DNA of 19,695 bases from FEN-1297 sp964498065 (lineage in GTDB: Bacteria > Bacteroidota > Ignavibacteria > Ignavibacteriales > Ignavibacteriaceae). The position numbers and the translations under genes are program-made. The notes under the pieces are model-generated. The model searched no databases and was not told the origin of the DNA. It worked only from the letters and a program-made list of their open reading frames with translations. Location of the stretch: contig CAZCFZ010000069.1 of NCBI GenBank assembly GCA_964498065.1, positions 1 through 19,695 on the forward strand. The letters are read 5' to 3'. The first letter of the stretch is position 1. Each line of letters begins with the position of its first letter. This document shows, one piece after another, positions 1-7,167 of the stretch.

Positions 1-2
1 AC

Positions 3-43
3 TGACATTTCTATTGAGTCGAATCTATGTCATTTCTATGGAG
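3..43. repeat. two-copy degenerate direct repeat
   Basis: TGACATTTCTATTGAG (3-18) and TGTCATTTCTATGGAG (28-43) match at 14 of 16 bases with a 25-bp period. The TGTCAT start resembles the TGTCAT-type hairpin repeats elsewhere in this window (3306-3391, 18736-18805). It is probably the edge of an intergenic repeat cut by the window boundary. No gene is visible in 1-131. Confidence 0.4.
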
Positions 44-131
44 TTATTACATATTTTCAAATCTTTTAAACCATATATTTCAAATTGAAGATTTATTTAT
101 TATTTTATAAAAAAGAAAATGCGGGGAAGTT

Positions 132-1724
132 TTGGGTATCGAAGAAAATCTATCTTCATCTCTTCAGGGATTTGAAAAATACCGGCATATGATCGGCTTC
201 TTTTTAGGGCCAATACTTTTTTTAATTATACTCTTCATAAATATTCCCGCAACATTTATTGAAAATGCCAAAACGCTTCTCCCTTCAACAGCATCACCTC
301 AGCAAATTTATGAATTAGCGTACGGGACCAAAATTACTTTGGGATTATTATTGTTAATGGTAATCTGGTGGGTTTCAGAAGCCGTTCCGATTCCTGTAAC
401 TGCATTATTACCGGGAATTGTTTTGCCTCTATTTCATATAACCGGTGTTTTTCAGGATAAAATTTTTCAGTTCACTGCAAAAAATATTTTATTAAACTAT
501 GCAAACCCGATTATCTTTCTTTTCTTAAGCGGATTTTTACTTGCTGCGGCTATGCAGAAGTGGAAGCTTGATAAAAGATTAACACTATTCATTTTAACTC
601 AAGGAAATTTAGCCAACAACTCAAAAATGGTGTTGCTGGGAATGATGGCTATTTCAGCTTTCCTTTCAATGTGGATATCCAATACTGCCACTACGGCAAT
701 GCTTTTACCTTTGGGTATCGGGATAATAAATCAAGGTGAAGGTGAAATTGGCAAATCAAACTTTGGCCGCACAATTATGCTGGGAATTGCATGGGCAGCT
801 TCAATTGGCGGTGTAGGTACAATTATAGGTACGCCCCCAAATGGTATATGCGTCTCAATTTTAGGTGCCTCCGGAATAAAGCAGTTCAATTTTATTGATT
901 GGATGAAAATCGGTGTCCCAGTTGTAATTTTGTTTGTACCGATTGCATGGTTTGTTTTATTAAAAGTTTTTCCGCCGGAAATTAAAAGTATACAAGGAGG
1001 AAAAGAATTAGTATCACAACAACGGAAATCACTTGGAAGCTGGACAAGAGGGGAGAAACTTACGGTAATTGCATTTTTAGTTGTTGTAACTCTCTGGGTA
1101 ACTAATCCATTTTGGAATTTAATTTTTTCAAAGGCATTTTCCTTAAAGCTTTCCTGGTTCGATGAAAATATTATCGCGTTGTTCGGAGTTTTACTATTAT
1201 TCCTTTTACCTGTTGATTGGAAAAATCAGAAGTTTGTATTGAACTGGTCGGATTCCAAATTTGTCGATTGGGGAACATTGCTATTATTCGGCGGCGGTAT
1301 TGCTTTGTCAGACGGAATGTTTAAAACCGGATTAGCTAACTTAATAGCTTCATCAACGGTTTCAATATTGGGCACTCCATCAACCTTGGTTTTGGTGTTT
1401 GTAATAATAATAATGATGGAGCTATTAACGGAAGTTACATCTAACACTGCTGTTGTTTCAATGATGATACCAATAATAATTTCAATTGCAAGAGGCACCG
1501 GCGATAATCCTATTGCACTTTCCGTTGCTGCTACTCTTGCGGCATCAATGGCTTTTATGCTTCCTGTTGCTACTCCTCCGAATGCTTTAGTTTACGGAAC
1601 AGGTTATGTTAAGATTACCGATATGGTAAAGGGAGGTTTTATTTTAGATATACTCGGATGGTTTTTTCTTATCTTTATTGTTTATTTTGTTGCCGGAAGA
1701 TTATTTGGTGTATTATCTTTTTAA
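132..1724 (+). CDS. DASS/SLC13-family sodium:anion (dicarboxylate/sulfate-type) symporter
   Basis: This 530-residue integral membrane protein is predicted to import di- or tricarboxylates or an inorganic anion with Na+ across the inner membrane. The family's two Ser-Asn-Thr substrate/Na+ motifs are visible: SNTATTAMLLPL at about residue 183 and TSNTAVVSMMIP at about 436. Each half also has a TPPN turn (about 234 and 481), matching the inverted two-repeat fold of the VcINDY/SLC13 family. About eleven hydrophobic segments begin near residue 21, and the length is normal for the family. The assigned start is TTG at 132, with GGGGAAG only 2 nt upstream, which is too close for an ideal ribosome site. 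An in-frame ATG at 189 (Met20), just before the first membrane segment, is the alternative. The gene is convergent with the next one, so they are not co-transcribed. The transported anion cannot be told from sequence. Confidence 0.9.
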   Translation: MGIEENLSSSLQGFEKYRHMIGFFLGPILFLIILFINIPATFIENAKTLLPSTASPQQIYELAYGTKITLGLLLLMVIWWVSEAVPIPVTALLPGIVLPLFHITGVFQDKIFQFTAKNILLNYANPIIFLFLSGFLLAAAMQKWKLDKRLTLFILTQGNLANNSKMVLLGMMAISAFLSMWISNTATTAMLLPLGIGIINQGEGEIGKSNFGRTIMLGIAWAASIGGVGTIIGTPPNGICVSILGASGIKQFNFIDWMKIGVPVVILFVPIAWFVLLKVFPPEIKSIQGGKELVSQQRKSLGSWTRGEKLTVIAFLVVVTLWVTNPFWNLIFSKAFSLKLSWFDENIIALFGVLLLFLLPVDWKNQKFVLNWSDSKFVDWGTLLLFGGGIALSDGMFKTGLANLIASSTVSILGTPSTLVLVFVIIIMMELLTEVTSNTAVVSMMIPIIISIARGTGDNPIALSVAATLAASMAFMLPVATPPNALVYGTGYVKITDMVKGGFILDILGWFFLIFIVYFVAGRLFGVLSF

Positions 1725-1769
1725 TTTAGCAATTAAAATTTTTACCAAAAATTAAGCAGTTATTCTTTT

Positions 1770-3248
1770 TTAATCTATAAGTTTTTCCAGCTCGTTTTTT
1801 AATAGTTCCCAGGCTATCTCAACGTGCTTTTCTTCTGTCCTTAAACCTGAGACAACCAAACGAATGACAAATTTTCCATTTAATTTCGTATGTGTTAAAA
1901 AAACTTTTCCTGTTGAGTTCACATTGCTCATTAATTTCTCATTTAAACTGTTAAGTGAAGCTTCATCATCTGTTCCGGCCGGATGGGCTCTGAAACATGT
2001 TGTGCTGAAAGGAACCGGCGCCATTCTTTCGAACGAAGGATGTTCATCCACCCAGCTGGAAAATAATTTGCCTAATCTTAGATGTTCCCTTATTCTGGCT
2101 GCTATCCCCTCAACCCCAAAATAGCGAATGATAAACCATAATTTTAATGAACGGAACCTCCTGCCTAACTGTATACCATAATCCATATAATTCTCAACAA
2201 CGCTGTCCTCGGAAGTTTTTAGATACTCTACAACAAGACTAAAAGCCTGCTTAAGCACTTTCGGTTTTTTAGTGAAAAAAACACTTAAATCAACGGGGGT
2301 AAACATCCATTTATGAGGATTTATAACAATTGAATCGGCTTTTTCAACTCCTTTAAAAATATGACGCATTTCCGGAACGATTGCCGCTATTCCTCCGTGA
2401 GCAGCATCGACATGAAGCCATATATTTTCTTTTAAACATATTTCAGCAATCTCGTCTACCGGGTCAATGCTTGTTGTGGAGGTTGTTCCTACTGTGGCAA
2501 CAACACAAAACGGAAGCCAGCCGTTTTTTTTATCATCTTCAATTGCATCTTTTAAAGCAGATGGAATCATTCTAAATTCATTGTCTACGGGAATTTTTCT
2601 AATTCCCTCAAGTCCGACACCTAATGTAATAGCGCCTTTATCAATCGAGGAGTGAGCTTGTTCGGAAGCATAGAGTCTGAGGCGTTTGATATCGTTTCTG
2701 CCTGCTAATCCTTTTAGCCTGGAATTATAATCAGCCAACTGTTCCCGTGCCGCGGCTATGGCATGCATAGAACTGACCGAAGCAGTATCATAAATAATTC
2801 CCCAAAAGTTTTTGCTCAATCCGACCATCTGTCTAAACCAGTTAAGAGTTACCTGTTCTAGTTCTGTTGATGCGGGAGAAGTCTTCCAAAGCATTCCGTT
2901 AACATTGAATGAAGCAGAAAGCAGCTCGGCTAAAATCCCGGGCCCGCTGGAAGTAGAATTAAAATATGCCATAAAGTTCGGATGATTCCAATGAGTTATG
3001 CCCGGCAAAATAATTTTATCGATGTCTTCAAAAACTTTATCCATAGGCTGAGGCTCAGCCGGCGGATTTTGAGGCAGATTATTTTTGATATCTCCGGGTT
3101 TAACGTTAGATAAAACAGGCATGGATTCTATATTGTCTAAATAATCCGCAATCCAATCTATTAGTTCATGACCATACCGGCGGAATTCTTCCGGCGGCAT
3201 ATCACCTAAAGGCTGAATTTGTCGTTGATGGTTTTCATTAAAATTCAT
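1770..3248 (-). CDS. PLP-dependent group II decarboxylase (aromatic-L-amino-acid decarboxylase type)
   Basis: This 492-residue cytosolic enzyme is expected to decarboxylate an amino acid, most likely aromatic, using pyridoxal phosphate. Visible hallmarks are the PLP lysine K313 in NPHKW, the cofactor aspartate D281 in DAAHGG, the ring-stacking histidine H199 in EQAHSS, and the C-terminal block LGRRFRSLKLWF (about 361) typical of DDC/TDC proteins. Y342 in EYLKTS aligns with the flexible-loop tyrosine of animal and plant AADC. A Phe there, or an Asn at the H199 position, would indicate an aldehyde synthase; both decarboxylase-type residues are kept. The DAAHGG motif has His where DDC enzymes usually have Tyr. 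No ribosome site precedes the ATG, and the predicted promoter puts transcription start at about the ATG, so the mRNA may be leaderless. Substrate (Tyr, Trp, DOPA, Phe, or Glu-like) is unresolved. Confidence 0.88.
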   Translation of the reverse strand: MNFNENHQRQIQPLGDMPPEEFRRYGHELIDWIADYLDNIESMPVLSNVKPGDIKNNLPQNPPAEPQPMDKVFEDIDKIILPGITHWNHPNFMAYFNSTSSGPGILAELLSASFNVNGMLWKTSPASTELEQVTLNWFRQMVGLSKNFWGIIYDTASVSSMHAIAAAREQLADYNSRLKGLAGRNDIKRLRLYASEQAHSSIDKGAITLGVGLEGIRKIPVDNEFRMIPSALKDAIEDDKKNGWLPFCVVATVGTTSTTSIDPVDEIAEICLKENIWLHVDAAHGGIAAIVPEMRHIFKGVEKADSIVINPHKWMFTPVDLSVFFTKKPKVLKQAFSLVVEYLKTSEDSVVENYMDYGIQLGRRFRSLKLWFIIRYFGVEGIAARIREHLRLGKLFSSWVDEHPSFERMAPVPFSTTCFRAHPAGTDDEASLNSLNEKLMSNVNSTGKVFLTHTKLNGKFVIRLVVSGLRTEEKHVEIAWELLKNELEKLID

Positions 3249-3254
3249 TTTAGA

Positions 3255-3283
3255 ATTGTATCGTTTTTTTTAAGTTAAGTAAA
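3255..3283 (-). promoter_or_regulatory. predicted sigma70-type promoter of the decarboxylase gene
   Basis: On the minus strand TTTACT (3283-3278) lies 17 nt before TACAAT (3260-3255), 4/6 and 5/6 matches to the standard boxes. The expected transcription start is at or within a base or two of the ATG at 3248, which fits the lack of a Shine-Dalgarno site. Confidence 0.5.
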
Positions 3284-3432
3284 TTAAGAACTGAAGTTAC
3301 ATAAATGTCATGCTGAATCATGTCATCCCGGGCTTTGCTGCAGGCATTCTTTCGGAAGACCCGGGATCTGCAATTGATTCAGCATCTGACAATAGCTGGT
3401 TTTTTCTTGTTTTGCGTAACTTTAGTTAAGTA
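3284..3432. mobile_element. MITE-like inverted-repeat element 1 with flanking 7-bp direct repeats
   Basis: The 135-bp body (3291-3425) is bounded by imperfect terminal repeats, CTGAAGTTACATAA on the left and the reverse complement of CTAAAGTTACGCAA on the right (11/14). It is flanked by TTAAGAA (3284-3290) and TTAAGTA (3426-3432), a 6/7 direct repeat that looks like a target duplication. The right end matches the ends of the element at 15038-15160 at 12/14. No ORF lies inside, so it would be non-autonomous. The core (3306-3391) is a separate hairpin. The left duplication abuts the -35 box of the decarboxylase promoter. Confidence 0.55.
3306..3391. repeat. TGTCAT-type extended hairpin repeat (core of element 1)
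   Basis: The segment begins TGTCA and ends TGACA. The outer arms GTCATGCTGAATCA (3307-3320) and TGATTCAGCATCTGAC (3375-3390) pair with a 2-nt bulge; the inner arms ATCCCGGG (3325-3332) and CCCGGGAT pair perfectly. The GC-rich core contrasts with the AT-rich surroundings. This style of TGTCAT/CCCGGG repeat is common between genes in Bacteroidota-like genomes. It may also act as a transcription stop for the kinase gene, which ends at 3468. Confidence 0.6.
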
Positions 3433-3467
3433 TATAAAAATTACAAATAGAACCAATTATAAAATTT

Positions 3468-6400
3468 TCATTTCTTAAAAGTAACCGTAAATACCGAACC
3501 AAAATTTTTTTTACTTTTTACTTTTATATCTGCCCCAATTAAGTCAATATAATTTTTTACTAACGCAAGACCCAGCCCGTTTCCCTCGTAACTTCTGGAA
3601 TAACCGGATTCTTCCTGAGTGAATGGCTTAAATAATTTAGGCAGGTATTCTTCGGAAATTCCTATACCGGTGTCAATTACATCCACACATAATTTATTAT
3701 CGTCATTTTCATAAGTATTAATTTCTATATAACCTTTTGATGTATATTTAATAGCATTACCGATTAAATTTTGAAATATTTCCGTAATAAGATAATCATC
3801 TGTAAGTATAGTAGTGTTGCTTGTATTAATTTTAAAATTAATACTTAGCTTTTTACTTTTTGCCGCTACTTCAAACTCGTTTATTAAAGTTTTGATAATA
3901 TTAACTATATTAATATTTATAGGTTTCAAATCAAAGTAACCGCTTTGTAAAGCAGCCATATTCAGTATTAAATCGATTGTTCTGAGCAATCTTTTCCCTG
4001 CGGAATCTATTGAAGCAAAAGAAGATTCCAAAAATGTATCTAATTTCCCTTTTAATTCTTCCTTCAAAAATGAGTTGTAACTTAGTATTATATTTATAGG
4101 CGATCTAATTTCGTGAGACATCTGCGCTAGAAATTCCGATTTTAATTTATCCGATTCTTCGGCTTTTTCTTTTGCTCTAATTAGTTCCGATTCTATTTTT
4201 TTCCTTTCGGTTATGTCCACCTTTATAGCTAAAAAGTGTGTAATCTTTCCCTTGGAATCAACAATTGGAGATATTGAAGCCTCTTCCCAATAGAGTTCGC
4301 CGTTTTTCTTTTTATTATGAAATTCGCCTCTCCATTTTTTACCGGATGTAATAGATGTCCATAAATTTCTATATTCTTCTGATGACGTATAACCGGATTT
4401 TAAAAGGCGAGGATTTTTGCTTACAACTTCTTCAAATGAATAGCCCGTTAATTCGGAGAAGTAAGGATTTACATATTCAATATCGCCCCAGATATTTGTA
4501 ATAATTATGGAACTGGGACTTTGTTCAACAGCACGGGAAAGTTTTCTTATTTGTTCTTCTGATTTTCTTCTTTCGGAAATATCAAGGAGTATACCTCTAA
4601 AACCTACGGTAGTACCTTCGCGGCGGATCGGATTAATATATATTAATACAGGAAATGCTGTACCGTCTTTTTTTAATGCAAAATATTCATTTCGAGTTGC
4701 ATTTATACCGCTAAGCATTTTTTGGATATTCTCAAATGCTATTTGTCTTTCTTCAGGTATTATCATTTGTTCAACTTTAAGACCTCTCTCAAAGTCTTCA
4801 CGTGTGTATCCGAAAATTTTGAAGCTGGCTTGATTGACAAAAGTGAGTTTGCCGTTCATATCAACTTCAAAAACAGTTTGAGGAAGTAAATCAGCTAAGT
4901 CTTGATATCTTTTAATACTTTCCTGTAATTCTTTTTCCGATTTTTTCCTTTCGGTGATATCTAGCAACGTACCTATAACTGCCGACTTTCCCAAATAAAT
5001 TGTACGGGAACCGTATACTTCAACATCAATTCTTTCTTTGGATTTAGTTATACCCTTAAATTCATAGTGAATGGCATCTATTTGACCGGCTAACCTTTTA
5101 TTTAGATTTTCATTTACTATTTTATATGATTCTGAAGTAGATAATTCTTTTGGTCCTATTTTGTTTATTATTTCATTTATATCGTATCCGAATATTTCTG
5201 CAAATTTTGGGTTTATGTATTTAAAAATACTATCCTGAATTAAATAAACTCCAATCATTGATTTTTCAGCAAGTCTTCGAAACTTGTCCTCGCTTTCGCG
5301 CAGCTCAGTTTCTATTCTTTTCCTTTTGGTTATGTCCCTATTTACTCCAATAAGCGCAATTTGTTCGCCGTTTGCATTACGGAAAGGGAAGATAATTGTT
5401 TCGGAAATCCCTTTACTGCCGTCCTTTCTTATAAAATCTACCTCGCCTGTCCATTTACCTTCTTTTCCTACTGTATCAATTATTTTCTTTGTTAATGTAA
5501 ACGGGTAATTATTCCGATTTAGTATTTCAGCGGGTTTATTTAGTACTTCTTCTTTTGAATATCCGTAAAGCTTTGTTGCCGAAGCGTTCCAGTTTAAAAT
5601 TTTACCTTCCTGGTCCGTTATAATAATAGCATCATATAGGTTATCAAAAATAAAAGCTTCACGTCTTAATGCTTCTTCGGTTCTCTTCCTTTCGGTTATG
5701 TCTCTATATATACCTTGAATACTGCTTTGTCCGTTCCATGTAATTTCAGTTGTGTTTACCTCGAGATCTAAAGTTACTCCGTCTTTTGTTAAGCCTTTCA
5801 TTTCATAACGGGATTCTATTGGAAGCTTATTTAATCTGGCTTTAAATCTTGTTGAAATCAGTTTTTTACTTTCCGGCGCAATTATAATCATAACATCGAA
5901 TCTCTTCGAAGTAGCTTCTTTAAAAGAATAACCAAAAAGTTTTTCCCATGCAGAGTTTACAAGTACAATTCTATTTCTCTGAAGTACATATATAGCATCT
6001 GAAGAAGATTCTATAAGAGCTCTATAATTCCTTTCACTTTCTCTGGTAGTTTCTTCTGCAATTTTTCGATCGGTTATATCTACGCTGATACCGATAATAA
6101 ATTCAGTTTCTCCCTTTTCGTTTTTTAGGGGAGTCTTAATAGTGTGCAACCATCTAATATTATTATATTTATCTAAATATTTTTCGTCTTTTTCAATTTT
6201 TTGTTTTTTGTTTTTAAATATTTCTTCATCATCCTTCAGCATAGACTTGGCTATTTCCCTATCGGAGAATACATCAAAAACCGTCTTACCGATAATTTCC
6301 AAAGGATTATATTTCAATTTATACGACCAGTTTTGATTCGTCAGAATAAATTTACCTTTTTTATCCTTTACGTAAATATAGTTGGGGCTGGCGTTGATTA

Positions 6401-6887
6401 CTTTATTTAGAAATTCTTCTTGATCTGTAGTATTCTTCTGATTTGTATTTTTTTTGTCTGTTTTTTTTACTATTTCAATGCAGTAACCGGTTTTATTCAT
6501 CTTAGTTTTGAAACTAAAAATGTTCACCGGAAAAATTGTTCCGTTTTTTTTGGAATGAAATACGGTGGAGACGGGAAATCGATTTTCTTTGCCGGGAATC
6601 TTTTTTGCTTTTAAGCTATTAAAGGATTTTCCTAATAATTCCTTTTTAGGATAGCCGTATAATTTTACAGCGGAAGGATTTGCATCAATTATTTTCCCGG
6701 TTTTTTCATTTACTAAAAGCACCGCTTCAACTGCCGAATGCAATAGACTAAGACGACTCTTTATCTTGCCTTTTATTTTTTCAAATGCTTCAAAGGACTT
6801 TAAGGAAGTTTTAAGATCCTTATTCTCTTTTTGTAATTGTCTAATTTCCTTTATTAAATCATCTTTCGTCTTATCTTTTATTTTCAT
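3468..6887 (-). CDS. soluble sensor histidine kinase with seven PAS domains
   Basis: This 1139-residue protein has no membrane segment or signal peptide, so it should sense a cytoplasmic cue. A charged coiled coil (about 5-45) is followed by seven PAS domains at about 47-145, 157-275, 286-400, 407-525, 530-650, 657-775 and 783-897. Six end in the PAC signature D-I-T/S-x-R (for example at 270, 396, 518, 643, 769 and 891). The kinase core has the phospho-acceptor H925 in SHEIRSP, an N box around N1040-N1044 (NLIGNAIKY), G1 DTGIGI at 1072 and G2 GNGLGL at 1102. There is no receiver or output domain, and no response regulator or other kinase gene in the window, so it is an orphan here. PAS ligand types (haem, flavin, small molecule) cannot be read from sequence. 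It is divergent from the acyl-CoA synthetase gene across 280 bp. No ribosome site is evident before the ATG. Confidence 0.93.
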   Translation of the reverse strand: MKIKDKTKDDLIKEIRQLQKENKDLKTSLKSFEAFEKIKGKIKSRLSLLHSAVEAVLLVNEKTGKIIDANPSAVKLYGYPKKELLGKSFNSLKAKKIPGKENRFPVSTVFHSKKNGTIFPVNIFSFKTKMNKTGYCIEIVKKTDKKNTNQKNTTDQEEFLNKVINASPNYIYVKDKKGKFILTNQNWSYKLKYNPLEIIGKTVFDVFSDREIAKSMLKDDEEIFKNKKQKIEKDEKYLDKYNNIRWLHTIKTPLKNEKGETEFIIGISVDITDRKIAEETTRESERNYRALIESSSDAIYVLQRNRIVLVNSAWEKLFGYSFKEATSKRFDVMIIIAPESKKLISTRFKARLNKLPIESRYEMKGLTKDGVTLDLEVNTTEITWNGQSSIQGIYRDITERKRTEEALRREAFIFDNLYDAIIITDQEGKILNWNASATKLYGYSKEEVLNKPAEILNRNNYPFTLTKKIIDTVGKEGKWTGEVDFIRKDGSKGISETIIFPFRNANGEQIALIGVNRDITKRKRIETELRESEDKFRRLAEKSMIGVYLIQDSIFKYINPKFAEIFGYDINEIINKIGPKELSTSESYKIVNENLNKRLAGQIDAIHYEFKGITKSKERIDVEVYGSRTIYLGKSAVIGTLLDITERKKSEKELQESIKRYQDLADLLPQTVFEVDMNGKLTFVNQASFKIFGYTREDFERGLKVEQMIIPEERQIAFENIQKMLSGINATRNEYFALKKDGTAFPVLIYINPIRREGTTVGFRGILLDISERRKSEEQIRKLSRAVEQSPSSIIITNIWGDIEYVNPYFSELTGYSFEEVVSKNPRLLKSGYTSSEEYRNLWTSITSGKKWRGEFHNKKKNGELYWEEASISPIVDSKGKITHFLAIKVDITERKKIESELIRAKEKAEESDKLKSEFLAQMSHEIRSPINIILSYNSFLKEELKGKLDTFLESSFASIDSAGKRLLRTIDLILNMAALQSGYFDLKPININIVNIIKTLINEFEVAAKSKKLSINFKINTSNTTILTDDYLITEIFQNLIGNAIKYTSKGYIEINTYENDDNKLCVDVIDTGIGISEEYLPKLFKPFTQEESGYSRSYEGNGLGLALVKNYIDLIGADIKVKSKKNFGSVFTVTFKK

Positions 6888-7089
6888 TGAATTCAGTTTA
6901 TTTTTAATCGAATGTTTTGGATAATTTAATCTGCTTTTGTTTAAGCTATTGACTATTCCAATATTTTTTTACTAAATCATTTCACGAAACGGGAAAAAAT
7001 TATTTAAAAAATACTTTAATTCAAAATATGATAAAAAAGTTAAAATGTTTGTGAGTATATAAATAATTTGATTAATTCTTTTATGAAAA

Positions 7090-7118
7090 TTTACTGCTGG
7101 AATAAAAATTTATATATT
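7090..7118 (+). promoter_or_regulatory. predicted promoter of the ADP-forming acetyl-CoA synthetase gene
   Basis: TTTACT (7090-7095) and TATATT (7113-7118) are separated by 17 nt, 4/6 and 5/6 matches to consensus. The expected start near 7125 gives a leader of about 43 nt. The spacer and -10 box overlap the dyad at 7098-7124. Confidence 0.45.
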
Positions 7119-7124
7119 ATTCCA
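7098..7124. promoter_or_regulatory. candidate operator dyad TGGAATAA-N11-TTATTCCA
   Basis: Perfect 8-bp arms at 7098-7105 and 7117-7124 surround an 11-bp AT-only centre. The dyad covers the spacer and -10 box of the predicted promoter, where a bound repressor would block polymerase. A half site TATTCCAAT at 7118-7126 is repeated at 6954-6962 in the same intergenic region. The regulator is unknown. Confidence 0.4.
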
Positions 7125-7167
7125 ATTTATTGTATTTAAGATTTTTAAACACAAGATATGAATTAAA

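Noticed and set aside
132..3248. A transporter-decarboxylase operon (for example amino-acid antiport linked to decarboxylation)
   Set aside because: The genes are convergent and the transporter is of the anion/Na+ DASS family rather than an amino-acid antiporter, so a functional pair is not supported.
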